A stretch of DNA of 64,000 nt, taken from assembly GCA_964569385.1 (NCBI GenBank), contig CAZMUM010000006.1, positions 1-64,000 on the forward strand. The letters are read 5' to 3'. The stretch's first letter is position 1, and each line of letters starts with the position of its first letter. Of the stretch, positions 1-8,495 are shown one piece after another. Under the pieces are notes generated by a model. That model was not told where the DNA came from. It searched no databases and worked only from the letters and a program-made list of their open reading frames with translations. The position numbers and the translations under genes were made by a program. This DNA is from JAADHX01 sp964569385 (GTDB taxonomy: Bacteria > Actinomycetota > Acidimicrobiia > Acidimicrobiales > Poriferisodalaceae).

Positions 1-240
1 GATTGGTCCGCTTTCGATGGCGTAGACCCGTTTGGCGCCTGCTTCGCATGCCATGAACGACAGAACACCTGTCCCGCAGCCGATGTCGACTACCACGTCT
101 CCTGGCTTCACTGAGGCTGCGATGGCTCGGCGGTAAGAGTCCATTCTGGCCGTGTCGAGGAGCATGTCCAGGTGATAGTCGAGTACCGGGGAATGGGAGC
201 GGTCTCGTTGCCAAACGGAGCTTTCGGGCACGTGAGGCAT
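1..240 (-). CDS. SAM-dependent methyltransferase, N-terminal part (truncated by window edge)
   Basis: The minus-strand frame starts at ATG 238-240 and runs off the left edge, giving 80 residues. Residues 50-65 contain the class I methyltransferase SAM-binding motif I (VVDIGCGTGVLS), followed by AGAKRVYAIE, where the acidic residue would bind the ribose hydroxyls. The preceding block with DTARMDSYRRAI resembles the start of protein arginine N-methyltransferase-like enzymes (D..R...Y..AI). The substrate cannot be told because the specificity-determining C-terminal part is outside the window. Confidence 0.8.
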   Translation of the reverse strand, partial: MPHVPESSVWQRDRSHSPVLDYHLDMLLDTARMDSYRRAIAASVKPGDVVVDIGCGTGVLSFMACEAGAKRVYAIESGPI

Positions 241-411
241 GGTGCCGAACCTAGTGGTTAGTGAAGCGTTTCATACCCAATTGGGGCTACTCCGACCAGC
301 TTGCATCTAGTCGCGGAGGTGTGTGCTCTCTGCGGAGGCCCCTATGTGGCTGCCAGCCGTCGACAACGATGGGGAAGATGAGGAAGAGCTCCCACTCTTG
401 GTGTTCGTTGG

Positions 412-1029
412 TCAGTCGAGGATCCCCCAGAGTTCTTCGGCCTCGGCTATTCGACGGGTCAAGATGGTGGCCTGGAAGTGGTGGGCCTTGAGGCAATACC
501 GGACCCAGTCTCTGGCATCGAGGTCGTGGGCCCAGCCGGTGCCACCAACGTTGCCGTCTTTGAACGGGTGGATTTTGACGAGGTTGAGATGGGCCATAGC
601 GGCGTTGACGACGAAGATGTCGCCGGGACGGATGAGTCCGGGGTGTGCATCAAGGTCGAACTCGGTAGTGATGAAGTGGATCACATTAAGTACCCCGTTC
701 GAGTACTCGAAGTATGGGTCGCGTGCGGCCTGGAGCACATACGTCATCGCCCGCTGGTAGGACCTGACTGCATCGATAGAGACTGACTCTTCCGATGTTG
801 TGGCTCCGGCAACGACAGCCACGGCGTCTTCGACCGAGACCATGTATCCCTCGATCGAGTCGGATCCTCGGATCGCTGCGATTTTGTCTATGGCCGCGTT
901 CTCGGCATCGCCTAGCTCTGGGGCCTCGATGATTTGGGCGTATTCGCGTAATCTTCGGTCACTGGCGCGGGTGAACGCTTCAGTAGGCTCAGGGGCGTGC
1001 AGCCGGTGAGTGTTCCCCGATTCGACCAG
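412..1029 (-). pseudogene. Fic family protein remnant with internal deletion
   Basis: An open minus-strand frame runs from the codon after a stop at 1030-1032 down to 412. Its first internal ATG is at 843, yet recognisable Fic sequence begins well upstream (around 960) with no ATG, GTG or TTG in frame. It carries an inhibitory-type motif SDSIEG (class II Fic [ST]xxxE[GN]) and the start of the catalytic motif, HPFKDGN. After DGN the expected G-R and following helix are missing: the frame jumps to VGGTGWAHDLDARDW, which belongs about 40 residues further on in intact Fic proteins. Loss of the catalytic Arg and of a start codon argue for a dead gene. Fic enzymes normally transfer AMP to target proteins. 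The 5' end abuts the divergent zincin gene. Confidence 0.7.
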
Positions 1030-1341
1030 CTAGTTGGCGAAGCGCTAGATGCGATTCCCGAGGAACTTGGACGGCTCATGGACAATGTCGCGATCGTGAC
1101 AGACGACGGTCACCCCGCTGAGGATCTTCTTGGCCTGTACGAGGGGACCCCGCTGACCGAGCGTGGCGACTACGGCGGCCTCGTCTTGCCCGACAAAATC
1201 ACGATCTACCGCTTGCCACTGTGCGAAGTGTGCGCCGATGAAGTCGAGTTGATTGAGCAGATAACGGTGACTGTCGTGCACGAGGTGGCCCATCACTTCG
1301 GCATCGACGACGAGTCGCTTCACAGCTGGGGATGGGCCTAG
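997..1341 (+). CDS. Zincin-like metallopeptidase family protein
   Basis: A 114-residue protein with the zinc-metalloprotease motif HEVAHHFGID near residues 94-103, i.e. HExxHxxGxxD, at the end of a small single domain. Length and layout (start of type PRFDQLVGEALDAIPEEL, motif near the C-terminus) match the minigluzincin-like 'metallopeptidase family protein' group common in actinobacteria. No signal peptide, so probably cytosolic. GTG at 1009 is an alternative start that would remove four residues. The substrate of this family is unknown. It stands alone between two pseudogenes. Confidence 0.8.
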   Translation: MQPVSVPRFDQLVGEALDAIPEELGRLMDNVAIVTDDGHPAEDLLGLYEGTPLTERGDYGGLVLPDKITIYRLPLCEVCADEVELIEQITVTVVHEVAHHFGIDDESLHSWGWA

Positions 1342-1375
1342 GCCCTCCACCATGTCGATCGCTGCACGAAAGCAA

Positions 1376-2493
1376 CTAGCCCCACGAGTCTTCAAGTCTC
1401 TTGGGCCCGCGGAAACCAATGATGGGCGTGAAGTCGAATTCTTGATCGGCGACGAGGCGCAGATTCGGGGCCGCGGTTGTGAGTTCTTCCAGAACCACTC
1501 GGGCAACAAGTCGAGCCAGCGAAGCACCAAGACAAAGATTGGGTCCGTGGCCGAACGACAGGTGAGCAGCTGCGTTGTCTCGGCGAATGTCGAATACCTC
1601 AGGCCGTTCGAATTTCGAAGGGTCGTGGTTCGCCGCTCCGATGGACACCAGCACGTTCGCCTCAGCTGGAATCTGCGCTCCGCTGAGAGTCACGCTTCGA
1701 GTTGTGCAACGGCGCCAGTGCACCACCGAGTTGTTTCATGCCCGGCCAACAGCAGCCCGAACAGGATGGCCGAGACCTCCTGTTGAATCAGCGGCTTCCC
1801 GTCTCCGTCGAGACTATGCACAAGATCTGATGTGAAGTCGTCGCGAGGGTTAAGTCGCCGGTCGTTGGCTAGCTCTTCGCAATACGACCAGAATTCTGCC
1901 ATTCCCTTGGCTGTCTCGACCTGTTCGGCATCATCGGCCTGACCGAACATGAACGACAGTCGCGTGGATGACCCCGCCTTTATGTTCGACACCTCGTTAG
2001 GCGGCACACCAAGTATGGAAAAGATCACACGGGCAGGAAGCTCCCAGGCCACGTCGGCCACGAAGCCAGACTGCGAGCCGGCATCCCGAGCACCGAGGAA
2101 CTCCTGAACAACGCTTCGAACCACCCCCTCCATCTCGCGAACACGGCGAGGGGTGAAAGCTTGGTGGGCAATTCGTCGAGTCTGGGTGTGCGCAGGCGGA
2201 TCAACGTTCGTCAGTGTGGGGATCGATCGAAACTCACCGTCGACCAAGGCCTTCCCCGCGGCCGGGCAGGGTGGAAAGATGGGGCTGAGCGCGTTCGACG
2301 CCGAGAAGACTTCATAGTCCTTCAGGACCCGCCGACAGTCCTCGTATCGAGTGACCACCCAGTAGCCGATCTGTTGGGCGTAGAACACCGGCTCACTTTC
2401 GAGCCAGTGTGCGAAGAACGGGTACGGATCTTGAAGAAGGGGACCGTCGAACGCTTGGAATTCTGAACCAGCGGTGCCCGGCGTATCGCTCAT
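1376..2493 (-). pseudogene. Cytochrome P450 with internal deletion and frameshift
   Basis: The N-terminal part (start ATG 2493, preceded by AGGAGG) reads as a P450 to the I-helix oxygen-binding motif LLAGHETT near 1730. Directly after this the frame changes: the next P450 sequence (VHWRRCTTR, IGAANHDPSKF, heme loop FGHGPNLCLG with the ligand Cys) is in another frame, 1376-1726. The roughly 60-70 residues normally between the I-helix and VHWRR, including the K-helix ExxR motif, are absent. The sequence ACAACTC occurs on both sides of the junction (in GAAACAACTC and GCACAACTC), but I cannot say whether it caused the deletion. Without ExxR and in two frames the gene cannot make an active monooxygenase. 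Confidence 0.8.
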
Positions 2494-2654
2494 GTCTGGC
2501 CTCCTGTCACAGATGAATACAAAGCGGTGCAAGAGTGTCCAGTCAAGCCGGGAGTGCCTGCCACGGTTCGAGCAGGATAATCACCGTCCGCCAAATGGGG
2601 AGAGGCCCAACGACTTGTGGCGGCGTTGATGGCCGGTGATTCGTCGTGGTTGGG

Positions 2655-3035
2655 TCAGACGCGATAGATCTGGACGGCGTCAGCGTGGCTGGCCAGAGCA
2701 CGCAAGTCCTTGAGGTCGCTGGAAAGTACAGTGCCTCCGGGCTCTGCGAGGGCCACGACGATGGCGTCGACGGCTGAGCCTTGGCGTGCGAGCGAGCGTA
2801 GTGCGCCGGCACGGCGAGCGATGCGCTCGGTCAGTTCTTCGGTGATGTCGCAGGTCTTGAGGAACCGGTTGATGTTGGCGTCATGGCGTTGGCGTCCGGT
2901 GATCGACTCGGCGAGGACGACCGAGGGGACCAGTGGCGGCCATAAGCCGTCGCGTTTGAAGACCGCGATCAGTGCGGCCGAGTCTTGGCGTCGCCTGGCA
3001 AGACGGCTGACGCCGCCGGAGTCCAGAACAAGCAA
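2655..3035 (-). CDS. PIN-domain (VapC-like) toxin
   Basis: A 126-residue PIN-domain protein, start TTG at 3035. The metal-binding acidic residues of PIN ribonucleases are visible: D5 in LVLDSGG, a Glu in VLAESITG, an Asp in SAVDAIVVALA and an Asp in LSSDLKDL. It follows the antitoxin gene by three bases, the usual antitoxin-toxin order of vapBC modules. By family it is expected to be a Mg-dependent RNase that cuts tRNA or rRNA when released from its antitoxin. The first catalytic site reads DSGG rather than the common DTS/DSS, a minor deviation. Confidence 0.85.
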   Translation of the reverse strand: MLVLDSGGVSRLARRRQDSAALIAVFKRDGLWPPLVPSVVLAESITGRQRHDANINRFLKTCDITEELTERIARRAGALRSLARQGSAVDAIVVALAEPGGTVLSSDLKDLRALASHADAVQIYRV

Positions 3036-3038
3036 GGC

Positions 3039-3290
3039 TTAGCCGGTTGTCGCTGTTGACGCACTTGCACGAATTCGTCGCGACAGCGCTTCGGCCTTCG
3101 CAATCGCCTCATTGGAGGGTTCGCCCACATCATCGATCAGGTCGGCGACGTAGCGGTCGGCCTGATCAAGTATGGCCTCGCGTCGCAGCTCGTCGCGCAC
3201 GGCGTTCTGGAGCAGTTCCGATGGTGACAGGCCTCGGTCTTTGACCGCGTCGTAGAGTTCGTCGGGGAGGTAGACCTGCATTCGAGGCAT
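3039..3290 (-). CDS. Ribbon-helix-helix antitoxin of the PIN toxin
   Basis: An 83-residue protein starting at ATG 3288-3290. Residues 2-38 fit a ribbon-helix-helix DNA-binding domain (MQVYLPDELYDAV, then SPSELLQNAVRDEL); the acidic C-terminal half would wrap the toxin. The frame is open further upstream, but that part contains scraps of unrelated genes, so the internal ATG with the RHH start is preferred. It likely represses its own operon with the toxin at 2655-3035. Confidence 0.75.
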   Translation of the reverse strand: MPRMQVYLPDELYDAVKDRGLSPSELLQNAVRDELRREAILDQADRYVADLIDDVGEPSNEAIAKAEALSRRIRASASTATTG

Positions 3291-3341
3291 ACGCCTACTG
3301 TACACACCTCGGTACGGAACGAGTACATTGAGCTGGCGCCG

Positions 3342-3448
3342 ATCGAGCCGATGGATCTGGCAATGGTCGATGGTGTCGATGCCGAGTCTGCGAAGGCTTG
3401 CTGCCGAGATACCTGAAGTCCTGTTGATCCGAGTCGGACGTGTTCCAC
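3342..3448 (-). pseudogene. Aldo/keto reductase remnant
   Basis: From a GTG at 3446-3448 the sequence reads MEHVRLGSTGLQVSR, the characteristic beginning of an aldo/keto reductase. Directly after it, in a different frame, comes SLRRLGIDTIDHCQIHRLD (3342-3398), which matches a segment that lies roughly 70 or more residues later in intact enzymes (SLxRLGxDYIDLYQIHRxD). The catalytic Tyr region and the C-terminal barrel are missing. A degraded gene scrap with internal deletion. Confidence 0.6.
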
Positions 3449-3455
3449 TCGTGTT

Positions 3456-3512
3456 TTCTTTCTCTAGGACGGCTTCGAAGAGCTGCTCTTTGTCGCCGAA
3501 GTAGTCATGGTG
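3456..3512 (-). pseudogene. TetR regulator scrap
   Basis: A short in-frame stretch reads HHDYFGDKEQLFEAVLEKE, which matches the end of the helix-turn-helix and the start of helix 4 in TetR-family repressors (IYxHFGSKEELFxAVL). Nothing else of a TetR protein surrounds it. It sits between the RidA stop codon and the aldo/keto reductase scrap, and is best read as debris of a former regulator-enzyme pair. Confidence 0.4.
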
Positions 3513-3517
3513 AGACG

Positions 3518-3910
3518 TTATGGTTGGTGGGCTTTGACGATGTCGGCGTCGATCTCGACGAGCTGATCGATGTGCCCGAGAAGATGGACACCGAGGAGAG
3601 TCGCGGGCGGCACGTTGTCGGCGAACCACGTTGTGACCGCGTCCCAGGTGTCGACAAGATTCTGCTGGTCGCCGACGACGTAGACGGTTAAGCGGCGAAT
3701 ATCTTCAGCCGCGAAGTCATGGACGCCCAGCAACGTCTCAAGATTCTCGAGGCAACGAACGGCCTGAGCTCGGGGATCTCCAACTCCAACTATCTTGGCG
3801 TTGCTGTCGTGCGGGACCTGGCCAGCGATAAAGAGCCTGGAGCCAACAACCTCGGCATACCGGTAGCTGGGGGTAGTCCCCAGTCCGGCCAATTTCTCAC
3901 CCTCGTTCAC
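3518..3910 (-). CDS. RidA/YjgF family protein
   Basis: A 130-residue protein with the RidA fold signature: a strand with LFIAGQVPHDSNAKIVG, then a helix with QAVRCLENLETLLGVHDF, and a C-terminal segment PPATLLGVHLLGHIDQLVEI. RidA proteins hydrolyse reactive enamine/imine intermediates such as 2-aminoacrylate. The canonical Arg (usually RxxxxV near residue 105 in the active form) is not evident: the segment reads PPATLLGVHLLG, so it may be a non-deaminating paralogue. Start GTG at 3910 is preceded by AGGAGG at good spacing. The gene is intact among broken neighbours. Confidence 0.8.
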   Translation of the reverse strand: MNEGEKLAGLGTTPSYRYAEVVGSRLFIAGQVPHDSNAKIVGVGDPRAQAVRCLENLETLLGVHDFAAEDIRRLTVYVVGDQQNLVDTWDAVTTWFADNVPPATLLGVHLLGHIDQLVEIDADIVKAHQP

Positions 3911-3997
3911 GACTGCCTCCTAGCCCAAAATATTATCGCCTGAACGAACAGCTAGACGCGCCATCGACGCGGCGGAAGTGTGGATTGCGTCGAGGAG

Positions 3998-4060
3998 ATG
4001 TCCGACCTATCGGCGAAGTCGGTGCTCGTGACTGGGGCCGGTGGGCTCATCGGCGGTGGT
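3998..4060 (+). pseudogene. Short-chain dehydrogenase start fragment
   Basis: From ATG 3998, preceded by GAGGAG, the sequence reads MSDLSAKSVLVTGAGGLIGG, the first beta strand and dinucleotide-binding loop (TGxxxGxG-like) of a short-chain dehydrogenase. After about 21 residues similarity stops and the frame runs antisense into the downstream hydrolase gene. Only the 5' end of a former gene is left, retaining its ribosome binding site. Confidence 0.45.
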
Positions 4061-4101
4061 ATGACCTGGCAACTTTGGCACTCGGCCGCTTGGCGCACTT
4101 G

Positions 4102-4953
4102 TCAGGCTTCGACAGCCGATTCGGCGATGAAGTCGGCGCACAAGGAGGCGAACTGTTCGGGGTGTTCCTCGTGGACCAACAACCGTGCCTTTTCGATGAC
4201 TTCGAAGCGGGTCGGTCCGCCGAACTGTTCGGCCATCTCGCGCGCTTTTTCGACCGGAAAGAACGGGTCGCCCTCGCCCCACACGAACAGGGTTGGGCAG
4301 GTGATCTTTGGATGGATTTCTGCGAGCCCGTCAATCAGCTTCTTCTTGAAGGTGACCAGGACATCGAGCTGACGGCGCACCGCCTCACGATCGCGGAAAG
4401 TTTGGTCGAGCACCTTGGTTCGAAACTCGCCTTCGAGCAGGTCTCGGTTCCAGAACGCGCCACCGAACAAGAGCTTCGAACGCGCCAACCTAGGGCTGTT
4501 CATGAGCCGCATCGTCAGACCCGCCGAGCCGGGAAGCCGCGATGCCAGCTGCAACCGCGTGATTGCGGCAGGCCAGCTGAAAGGAATTTCGCTGCCCGTT
4601 ACCACCAGCGCAGAAACCCGTTCCGGTATTCGCGCCGTCACGTAACGTGCGATGAGGCCGCCCGAGTCTTGCCCGACCAACACCACGTTGTCGAGGTCGA
4701 GCTGCTCGATCGCCGCGACCATCGCATCGATGTGGCCCATAAGCGAGACATCGGTCGACGCTGGGGTGATGGTCGCGCCTGTGCCTGGCAGGTCGATTAG
4801 ATGGCACGTGTAGTTCGCAAGGCGTGAAACGATGTCTCGCCAGGTCTCGCGATGTAGCGGCCACCCGTGTATGAGAACGACGTCGGGGCCCTCGCCGGTC
4901 TTGCGGTATGCGAGCTTGCTCGAACCAATGTCGAGATGGGATTGGGTGTTCAT
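4102..4953 (-). CDS. Alpha/beta hydrolase (haloalkane dehalogenase/epoxide hydrolase-like)
   Basis: A 283-residue alpha/beta-hydrolase. Visible are the oxyanion motif HGWPLHRETW near residue 30, the nucleophile elbow VGQDSGG near residue 100 and a C-terminal catalytic His in LLVHEEHPEQF. In the elbow G-x-Nuc-x-G the nucleophile would be Asp (GQDSG), as in epoxide hydrolases and haloalkane dehalogenases, rather than the Ser of esterases. Start ATG 4953 has an AGGAGG site upstream. It is transcribed divergently from the XRE regulator at 5067, a natural candidate for its control. Substrate unknown. Confidence 0.85.
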   Translation of the reverse strand: MNTQSHLDIGSSKLAYRKTGEGPDVVLIHGWPLHRETWRDIVSRLANYTCHLIDLPGTGATITPASTDVSLMGHIDAMVAAIEQLDLDNVVLVGQDSGGLIARYVTARIPERVSALVVTGSEIPFSWPAAITRLQLASRLPGSAGLTMRLMNSPRLARSKLLFGGAFWNRDLLEGEFRTKVLDQTFRDREAVRRQLDVLVTFKKKLIDGLAEIHPKITCPTLFVWGEGDPFFPVEKAREMAEQFGGPTRFEVIEKARLLVHEEHPEQFASLCADFIAESAVEA

Positions 4954-5066
4954 GTGGTCCTCCTTGGGTGGCGAATCGATGACTTCAGCAAAGCTGGGTG
5001 CAGCATCGAGCGCACCTACCTGATGAGGTAATGGTCTTCGCCTAGCATCACTTCTACGATGCGCTC
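4954..5066. promoter_or_regulatory. Divergent promoter region with small inverted repeat
   Basis: This 113-base gap separates the hydrolase (minus) from the XRE regulator (plus). It contains a small inverted repeat TACCT-GATG-AGGTA at 5017-5030, about 37 bases upstream of the regulator start, which could be an autoregulatory operator. Arms of five bases are weak evidence; no clear -10/-35 pair was assigned. Confidence 0.25.
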
Positions 5067-5876
5067 ATGGCCAGAACCAGACCCCCAGGACCTTCTCGCC
5101 GCAACGCCGTCTTTCCCGCCTTGCTGAGGTACTGGCGCCAGCAGCGCGGCATGAGTCAACTCGATCTCGGGCTCACCGCCGAGGTGTCGACCCGCCATAT
5201 CAGCTTCCTCGAAACAGGACGCTCGATGCCAAGCATCGAAATGGTTCTCCTCCTCGCCGAAACGCTCGACGTGCCCCTCAGAGACCGCAACGAACTGTTG
5301 CGAAGCGCCGGCTTCGACACGCGCTACCCCGAACCGGCCATTGGCGAGTTGCTCGACGGACCACTCGGCGCTGTGGTCGACACAATGTTGGCCCATCACG
5401 AACCGTTCCCGATGATGCTCGGCGATCGCCTTTACAACGTGGTGCGGGTGAACGGTGGCGGTCGGGCATTCCTCGAAATTGCGGGCATCGTCGACCCGGT
5501 CGGTGTCAACCTACTGCGCCGCCTGTTCGACCAGCCAATGCGCGACCTCATCGTTAACTGGGACGAGGTTGCCAGTGACGCTCTGCGTCGACTTCAACGC
5601 GACTCCCTGCAACGCCCCAACGACGATGCAATGTCTGACCTGCTGTCGCAACTGCTCGACGCACCCGACGTGCCAGACCACTGGCGCAACCCCGACCTGC
5701 TCAAGTCGAGCGACCCAATGGTCACCCTACGAACCACGGTCGGCGAAACAGAGCTGGCGTTCCTCGCCACCATCACAACGTTCAGCGCCCCAAGCAACGT
5801 CACACTTGACGAACTCCAAATCGAAAGTTACCTACCCGTCGACGACGGAACCAGGCGCTTCTTCGAGGCGCTCTAG
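5067..5876 (+). CDS. XRE-family regulator with MmyB-like ligand-binding domain
   Basis: A 269-residue regulator. Residues 15-75 form a helix-turn-helix of the Cro/XRE type (LRYWRQQRGMSQLDLGL, then STRHISFLETGRSMPS). The rest matches the MmyB-like domain, a PAS-related ligand-binding fold often carrying fatty acids, common in actinobacterial regulators. It is divergent from an alpha/beta hydrolase and probably controls that gene. The 3' end converges on the ABC permease gene with a hairpin between them. Confidence 0.85.
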   Translation: MARTRPPGPSRRNAVFPALLRYWRQQRGMSQLDLGLTAEVSTRHISFLETGRSMPSIEMVLLLAETLDVPLRDRNELLRSAGFDTRYPEPAIGELLDGPLGAVVDTMLAHHEPFPMMLGDRLYNVVRVNGGGRAFLEIAGIVDPVGVNLLRRLFDQPMRDLIVNWDEVASDALRRLQRDSLQRPNDDAMSDLLSQLLDAPDVPDHWRNPDLLKSSDPMVTLRTTVGETELAFLATITTFSAPSNVTLDELQIESYLPVDDGTRRFFEAL

Positions 5877-5900
5877 CCCTCTTCAAGGTCACTCGACTCG

Positions 5901-5931
5901 CCGAACAGCTCGCTCCGTGAGAGCTATTCGG
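5901..5931. terminator. Possible bidirectional hairpin between convergent genes
   Basis: CCGAACAGCTC (5901-5911) and GAGCTATTCGG (5921-5931) form an 11-bp stem with one mismatch and a nine-base loop, just after the regulator stop codon and overlapping the last codons of the permease gene on the other strand. There is no T-run, so intrinsic termination is uncertain; position between two convergent genes is the main argument. Confidence 0.35.
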
Positions 5932-7132
5932 AGCCGGGACGCGCCCTGGCGAACCCCCAGGCCTTGCGCCAGCCAATACGTGAACCCGAGTGCAACAAGG
6001 TGAACTCATAGACGCGCGCAGCCACACGAATCATCGCCCAACTTGCCAGCATCAGCAGGCCTAGAGCGACCGCGACTTCCCATGGCGCGACCGCGCCGCG
6101 GGCCACCCGAACGGGCAGGAGCATTGGCGTTACCGGCGGTACGAACGTGAGCACCTTTATGATCGTCGTGTCGGCCCGACCTCCGATCGCCATCTGGCCC
6201 ACAACAAAGCCGATCATCAGCGGAGCAAACACAGGCAAAATGACCTGAGAAGCGTCTTCTTGGCGCGAGATCAACGATCCAAGCAACGCAAAGAGGGTGT
6301 TGAAGAACACGAGGCCGCCGAGCAGGCTTGCTGCAAGCACAGGGACGAAGCTCCACACCGAACCAGACACGTCGATCGAGTCGGTAGCGAACATCGCGGC
6401 GCCCAACCCGGCCAGAAACACGACAATCTGCCCTATGGCCAGCAATGTCAGGCCCAGCACCTTGCCAAGCAGAAGCGTACGCGGATCGATATGGCCCAGG
6501 AGTACCTCAACCACCCCCGTCGACTTCTCTTCGACGACGCTCACCAGCGTGAGTTGACCGAACACCTGGGGGATGAGGAATCCTGCGAACAGTCCTAGCG
6601 CGGCAATAGCCAGAATAAAGTCCGACGATTCGGTCATGTCTACGATCCGGTCGGCGACATCGATCGGTGTAAGCAGCTGTTGCACATCGCTCTCGGACAG
6701 ATCGAATACCTCTCCTTTGTCTATAACGGCACGGTGCTGGAGCGCTGCCTCGAGGATGGCTGCTAGAGGTGCGTCGACTTGGGAATCCCACACGAGTGTG
6801 TCCGGGGCTTCGACGATTACGTCGAGGTCGCCGCTGGCCAAGGCGGCGTCGGCGTCGGCCTGCGATTGACCGGACAGAGGCACGAACTCGACAACCAGAG
6901 CACCCTCGGCCAACGCGACGATTACTTTCTCCAGAGTTCGATCGGTTCCGCCTGCTAACCCAACGCTGACGTGTCGCGAGGCGCCGTCTTCGTCGGGCCA
7001 CAGGGCAACTACCACAGGACCGATGATTGCCGCGACCACGAGGAGCGCAGTAACTGCCTTGAACGCCGTCGTGCGTGCATGGGTTCGCACCTCGCGATAA
7101 GCAACCTCGAGAACCAGGTTGGGCCCTGTCAT
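5924..7132 (-). CDS. ABC-2 type transporter permease (NatB-like)
   Basis: A 402-residue membrane protein: one N-terminal transmembrane helix (residues 25-45), a large extracytoplasmic domain of about 140 residues, then five or six helices from about 170 onwards. The layout and LVSVVEEKSTGVVEVLLGHI match ABC-2 permeases of the NatB/YhaP type (VxEEKxxRxxEiLL). It overlaps the ATP-binding gene by four bases (ATGA), so the two form one exporter. Substrate unknown; NatAB relatives export Na+ or small toxic compounds. Confidence 0.9.
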   Translation of the reverse strand: MTGPNLVLEVAYREVRTHARTTAFKAVTALLVVAAIIGPVVVALWPDEDGASRHVSVGLAGGTDRTLEKVIVALAEGALVVEFVPLSGQSQADADAALASGDLDVIVEAPDTLVWDSQVDAPLAAILEAALQHRAVIDKGEVFDLSESDVQQLLTPIDVADRIVDMTESSDFILAIAALGLFAGFLIPQVFGQLTLVSVVEEKSTGVVEVLLGHIDPRTLLLGKVLGLTLLAIGQIVVFLAGLGAAMFATDSIDVSGSVWSFVPVLAASLLGGLVFFNTLFALLGSLISRQEDASQVILPVFAPLMIGFVVGQMAIGGRADTTIIKVLTFVPPVTPMLLPVRVARGAVAPWEVAVALGLLMLASWAMIRVAARVYEFTLLHSGSRIGWRKAWGFARARPGSE

Positions 7133-8025
7133 GGTGCGACGATCTCGAGGAATACGTCTTCGAGGCCAGGCGGTTCATAGCTGATCGAAGCGAACGTGCC
7201 CTCTCGTGCCGCGTCCGCGATCAGACTCGCCGAATCCGATTTGGCCGGTACCCGAAAGACCGATACGCCTCGTGGCGCGTCGAGCCTCGTGGCGTTCTCA
7301 GGAGTCCACGACGGCTCAGGGCCCTCCCACTCGATTCGAAGCAGTCGGATCGGTGACCGCCGCCGCAACTCCGAGGCCGAACCTGTAACCCGCGTCTTGC
7401 CGTCGGAGACGATGGTTAACTCATCGGCGAGGTCCTGGACGAGGTCGAGCTGGTGACTCGAAAACACGACGCTGGCACCTCCGGCCACCCGCTCGGCCAT
7501 GACGGTGCTTAGCATCGCAACCGCGACAGGGTCGAGCCCGGCAAAAGGCTCATCTAGCACCAGCAGCGTGGGCTCGTGCACCAATGCCACTGCGAGCTGC
7601 ACCCTCTGCTGGTTTCCTGTTGACAGCTCCTGAATCAGGTCGTTCTCACGATCTTCCAGACCAACCCGCTCGGCCCAGTGATGGGCTTTTCCCGCGGCGT
7701 CTTCGCGGCTCAATCCGGCCAGCCGGCCGATGTAGGCGATGTGCTCGCCGACTCTCATCCGCGGGTACAAACCGCGGTCCTGGGGCATGTAGCCGATGTC
7801 GCGGCGATTTCGCAACGACATCGGAGCGCCGTCCCAGGTAATCGTGCCTTCATCGAGTGCCGTCAGGCCAAGGATCGCCCGCATCGTGGTGGTCTTGCCT
7901 GCACCGTTCGGACCAAGGAACCCGACCAACTGCCCGCGCTGGACCGCTAGATCGAGCCCATCGAGCGCTACCACACCGTCGAAGCGCTTCCTCAAACCCT
8001 GCGCCACCAATCCGTCACTGATCAC
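7129..8025 (-). CDS. ABC transporter ATP-binding protein (NatA-like)
   Basis: A 298-residue ABC ATPase with Walker A GPNGAGKT near residue 38, signature LSTGNQQRVQ, Walker B LLVLDEP and a switch His in SSHQLDLV. A C-terminal extension of about 90 residues (after residue 205) resembles the DUF4162 domain found on NatA-type exporters. It is the first gene of a two-gene operon with the permease. GC content and codon use look like the neighbours. Confidence 0.9.
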   Translation of the reverse strand: MISDGLVAQGLRKRFDGVVALDGLDLAVQRGQLVGFLGPNGAGKTTTMRAILGLTALDEGTITWDGAPMSLRNRRDIGYMPQDRGLYPRMRVGEHIAYIGRLAGLSREDAAGKAHHWAERVGLEDRENDLIQELSTGNQQRVQLAVALVHEPTLLVLDEPFAGLDPVAVAMLSTVMAERVAGGASVVFSSHQLDLVQDLADELTIVSDGKTRVTGSASELRRRSPIRLLRIEWEGPEPSWTPENATRLDAPRGVSVFRVPAKSDSASLIADAAREGTFASISYEPPGLEDVFLEIVAP

Positions 8026-8495
8026 GATCTCGTCTCCCGAGCTGCTGCTTACCGTCCAGCCGTGCTGTCCGTGCTGAGGTTAGTCCTTGTGCCATGAATC
8101 GGAACCGGAAAGGCGGTTGTCGCGCGCCCTCGAAATGATAGGGAGACATCGGTTGGTAGCGGCGAGGGCTAGCTCGACGTGTCGCCCGAGGGTTGTCTCA
8201 TGGCCGGTGCGCTCTGTTGCCTTCCGAGGGGGGCCGGGTTTTGAGCATCGTTAGGATGATGCAGTCTTGAGCGTTGACGGCGTGGACCATCTTGTGAGTA
8301 CGCCACGCACCCCGGCCTGGCCGAGGCGAGGCCTACCGCCCGCTCAAACTCTGGCGAAACAGTAACCACGACGACGCGGCAGCGGCTGATCGCCCGGTTC
8401 GAATCAGTCGCCAAATCGGTGTCGCGGCAGAGGTCGAAGCGTTGTTCTTGTGCTCAGCACTCGATCTGGTGTCGTGCGCCGGCGGGGTGTAACAA
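8026..8495. other. 470-base intergenic region, no gene recognised
   Basis: This holds the upstream region of the ABC exporter (minus) and of the DUF222/HNH gene (plus). Short open frames exist on both strands, but none shows recognisable protein features. A GGTTCGAATC string near 8397-8406 resembles a tRNA T-loop but has no pairing stem around it. Confidence 0.5.

Noticed and set aside
412..1029. Intact Fic AMP-transferase toxin
   Set aside because: The catalytic GxR part of HPFxDGNGR is gone and no start codon exists for the N-terminal part.
1376..2493. P450 break as a possible further recoding event
   Set aside because: The two parts are in different frames and a whole segment including ExxR is absent, so it is a deletion and not stop-codon read-through.
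8380..8420. GGTTCGAATC resembling a tRNA T-arm
   Set aside because: No pairing T-stem, acceptor stem or anticodon arm around it; a chance TTCGAA palindrome.
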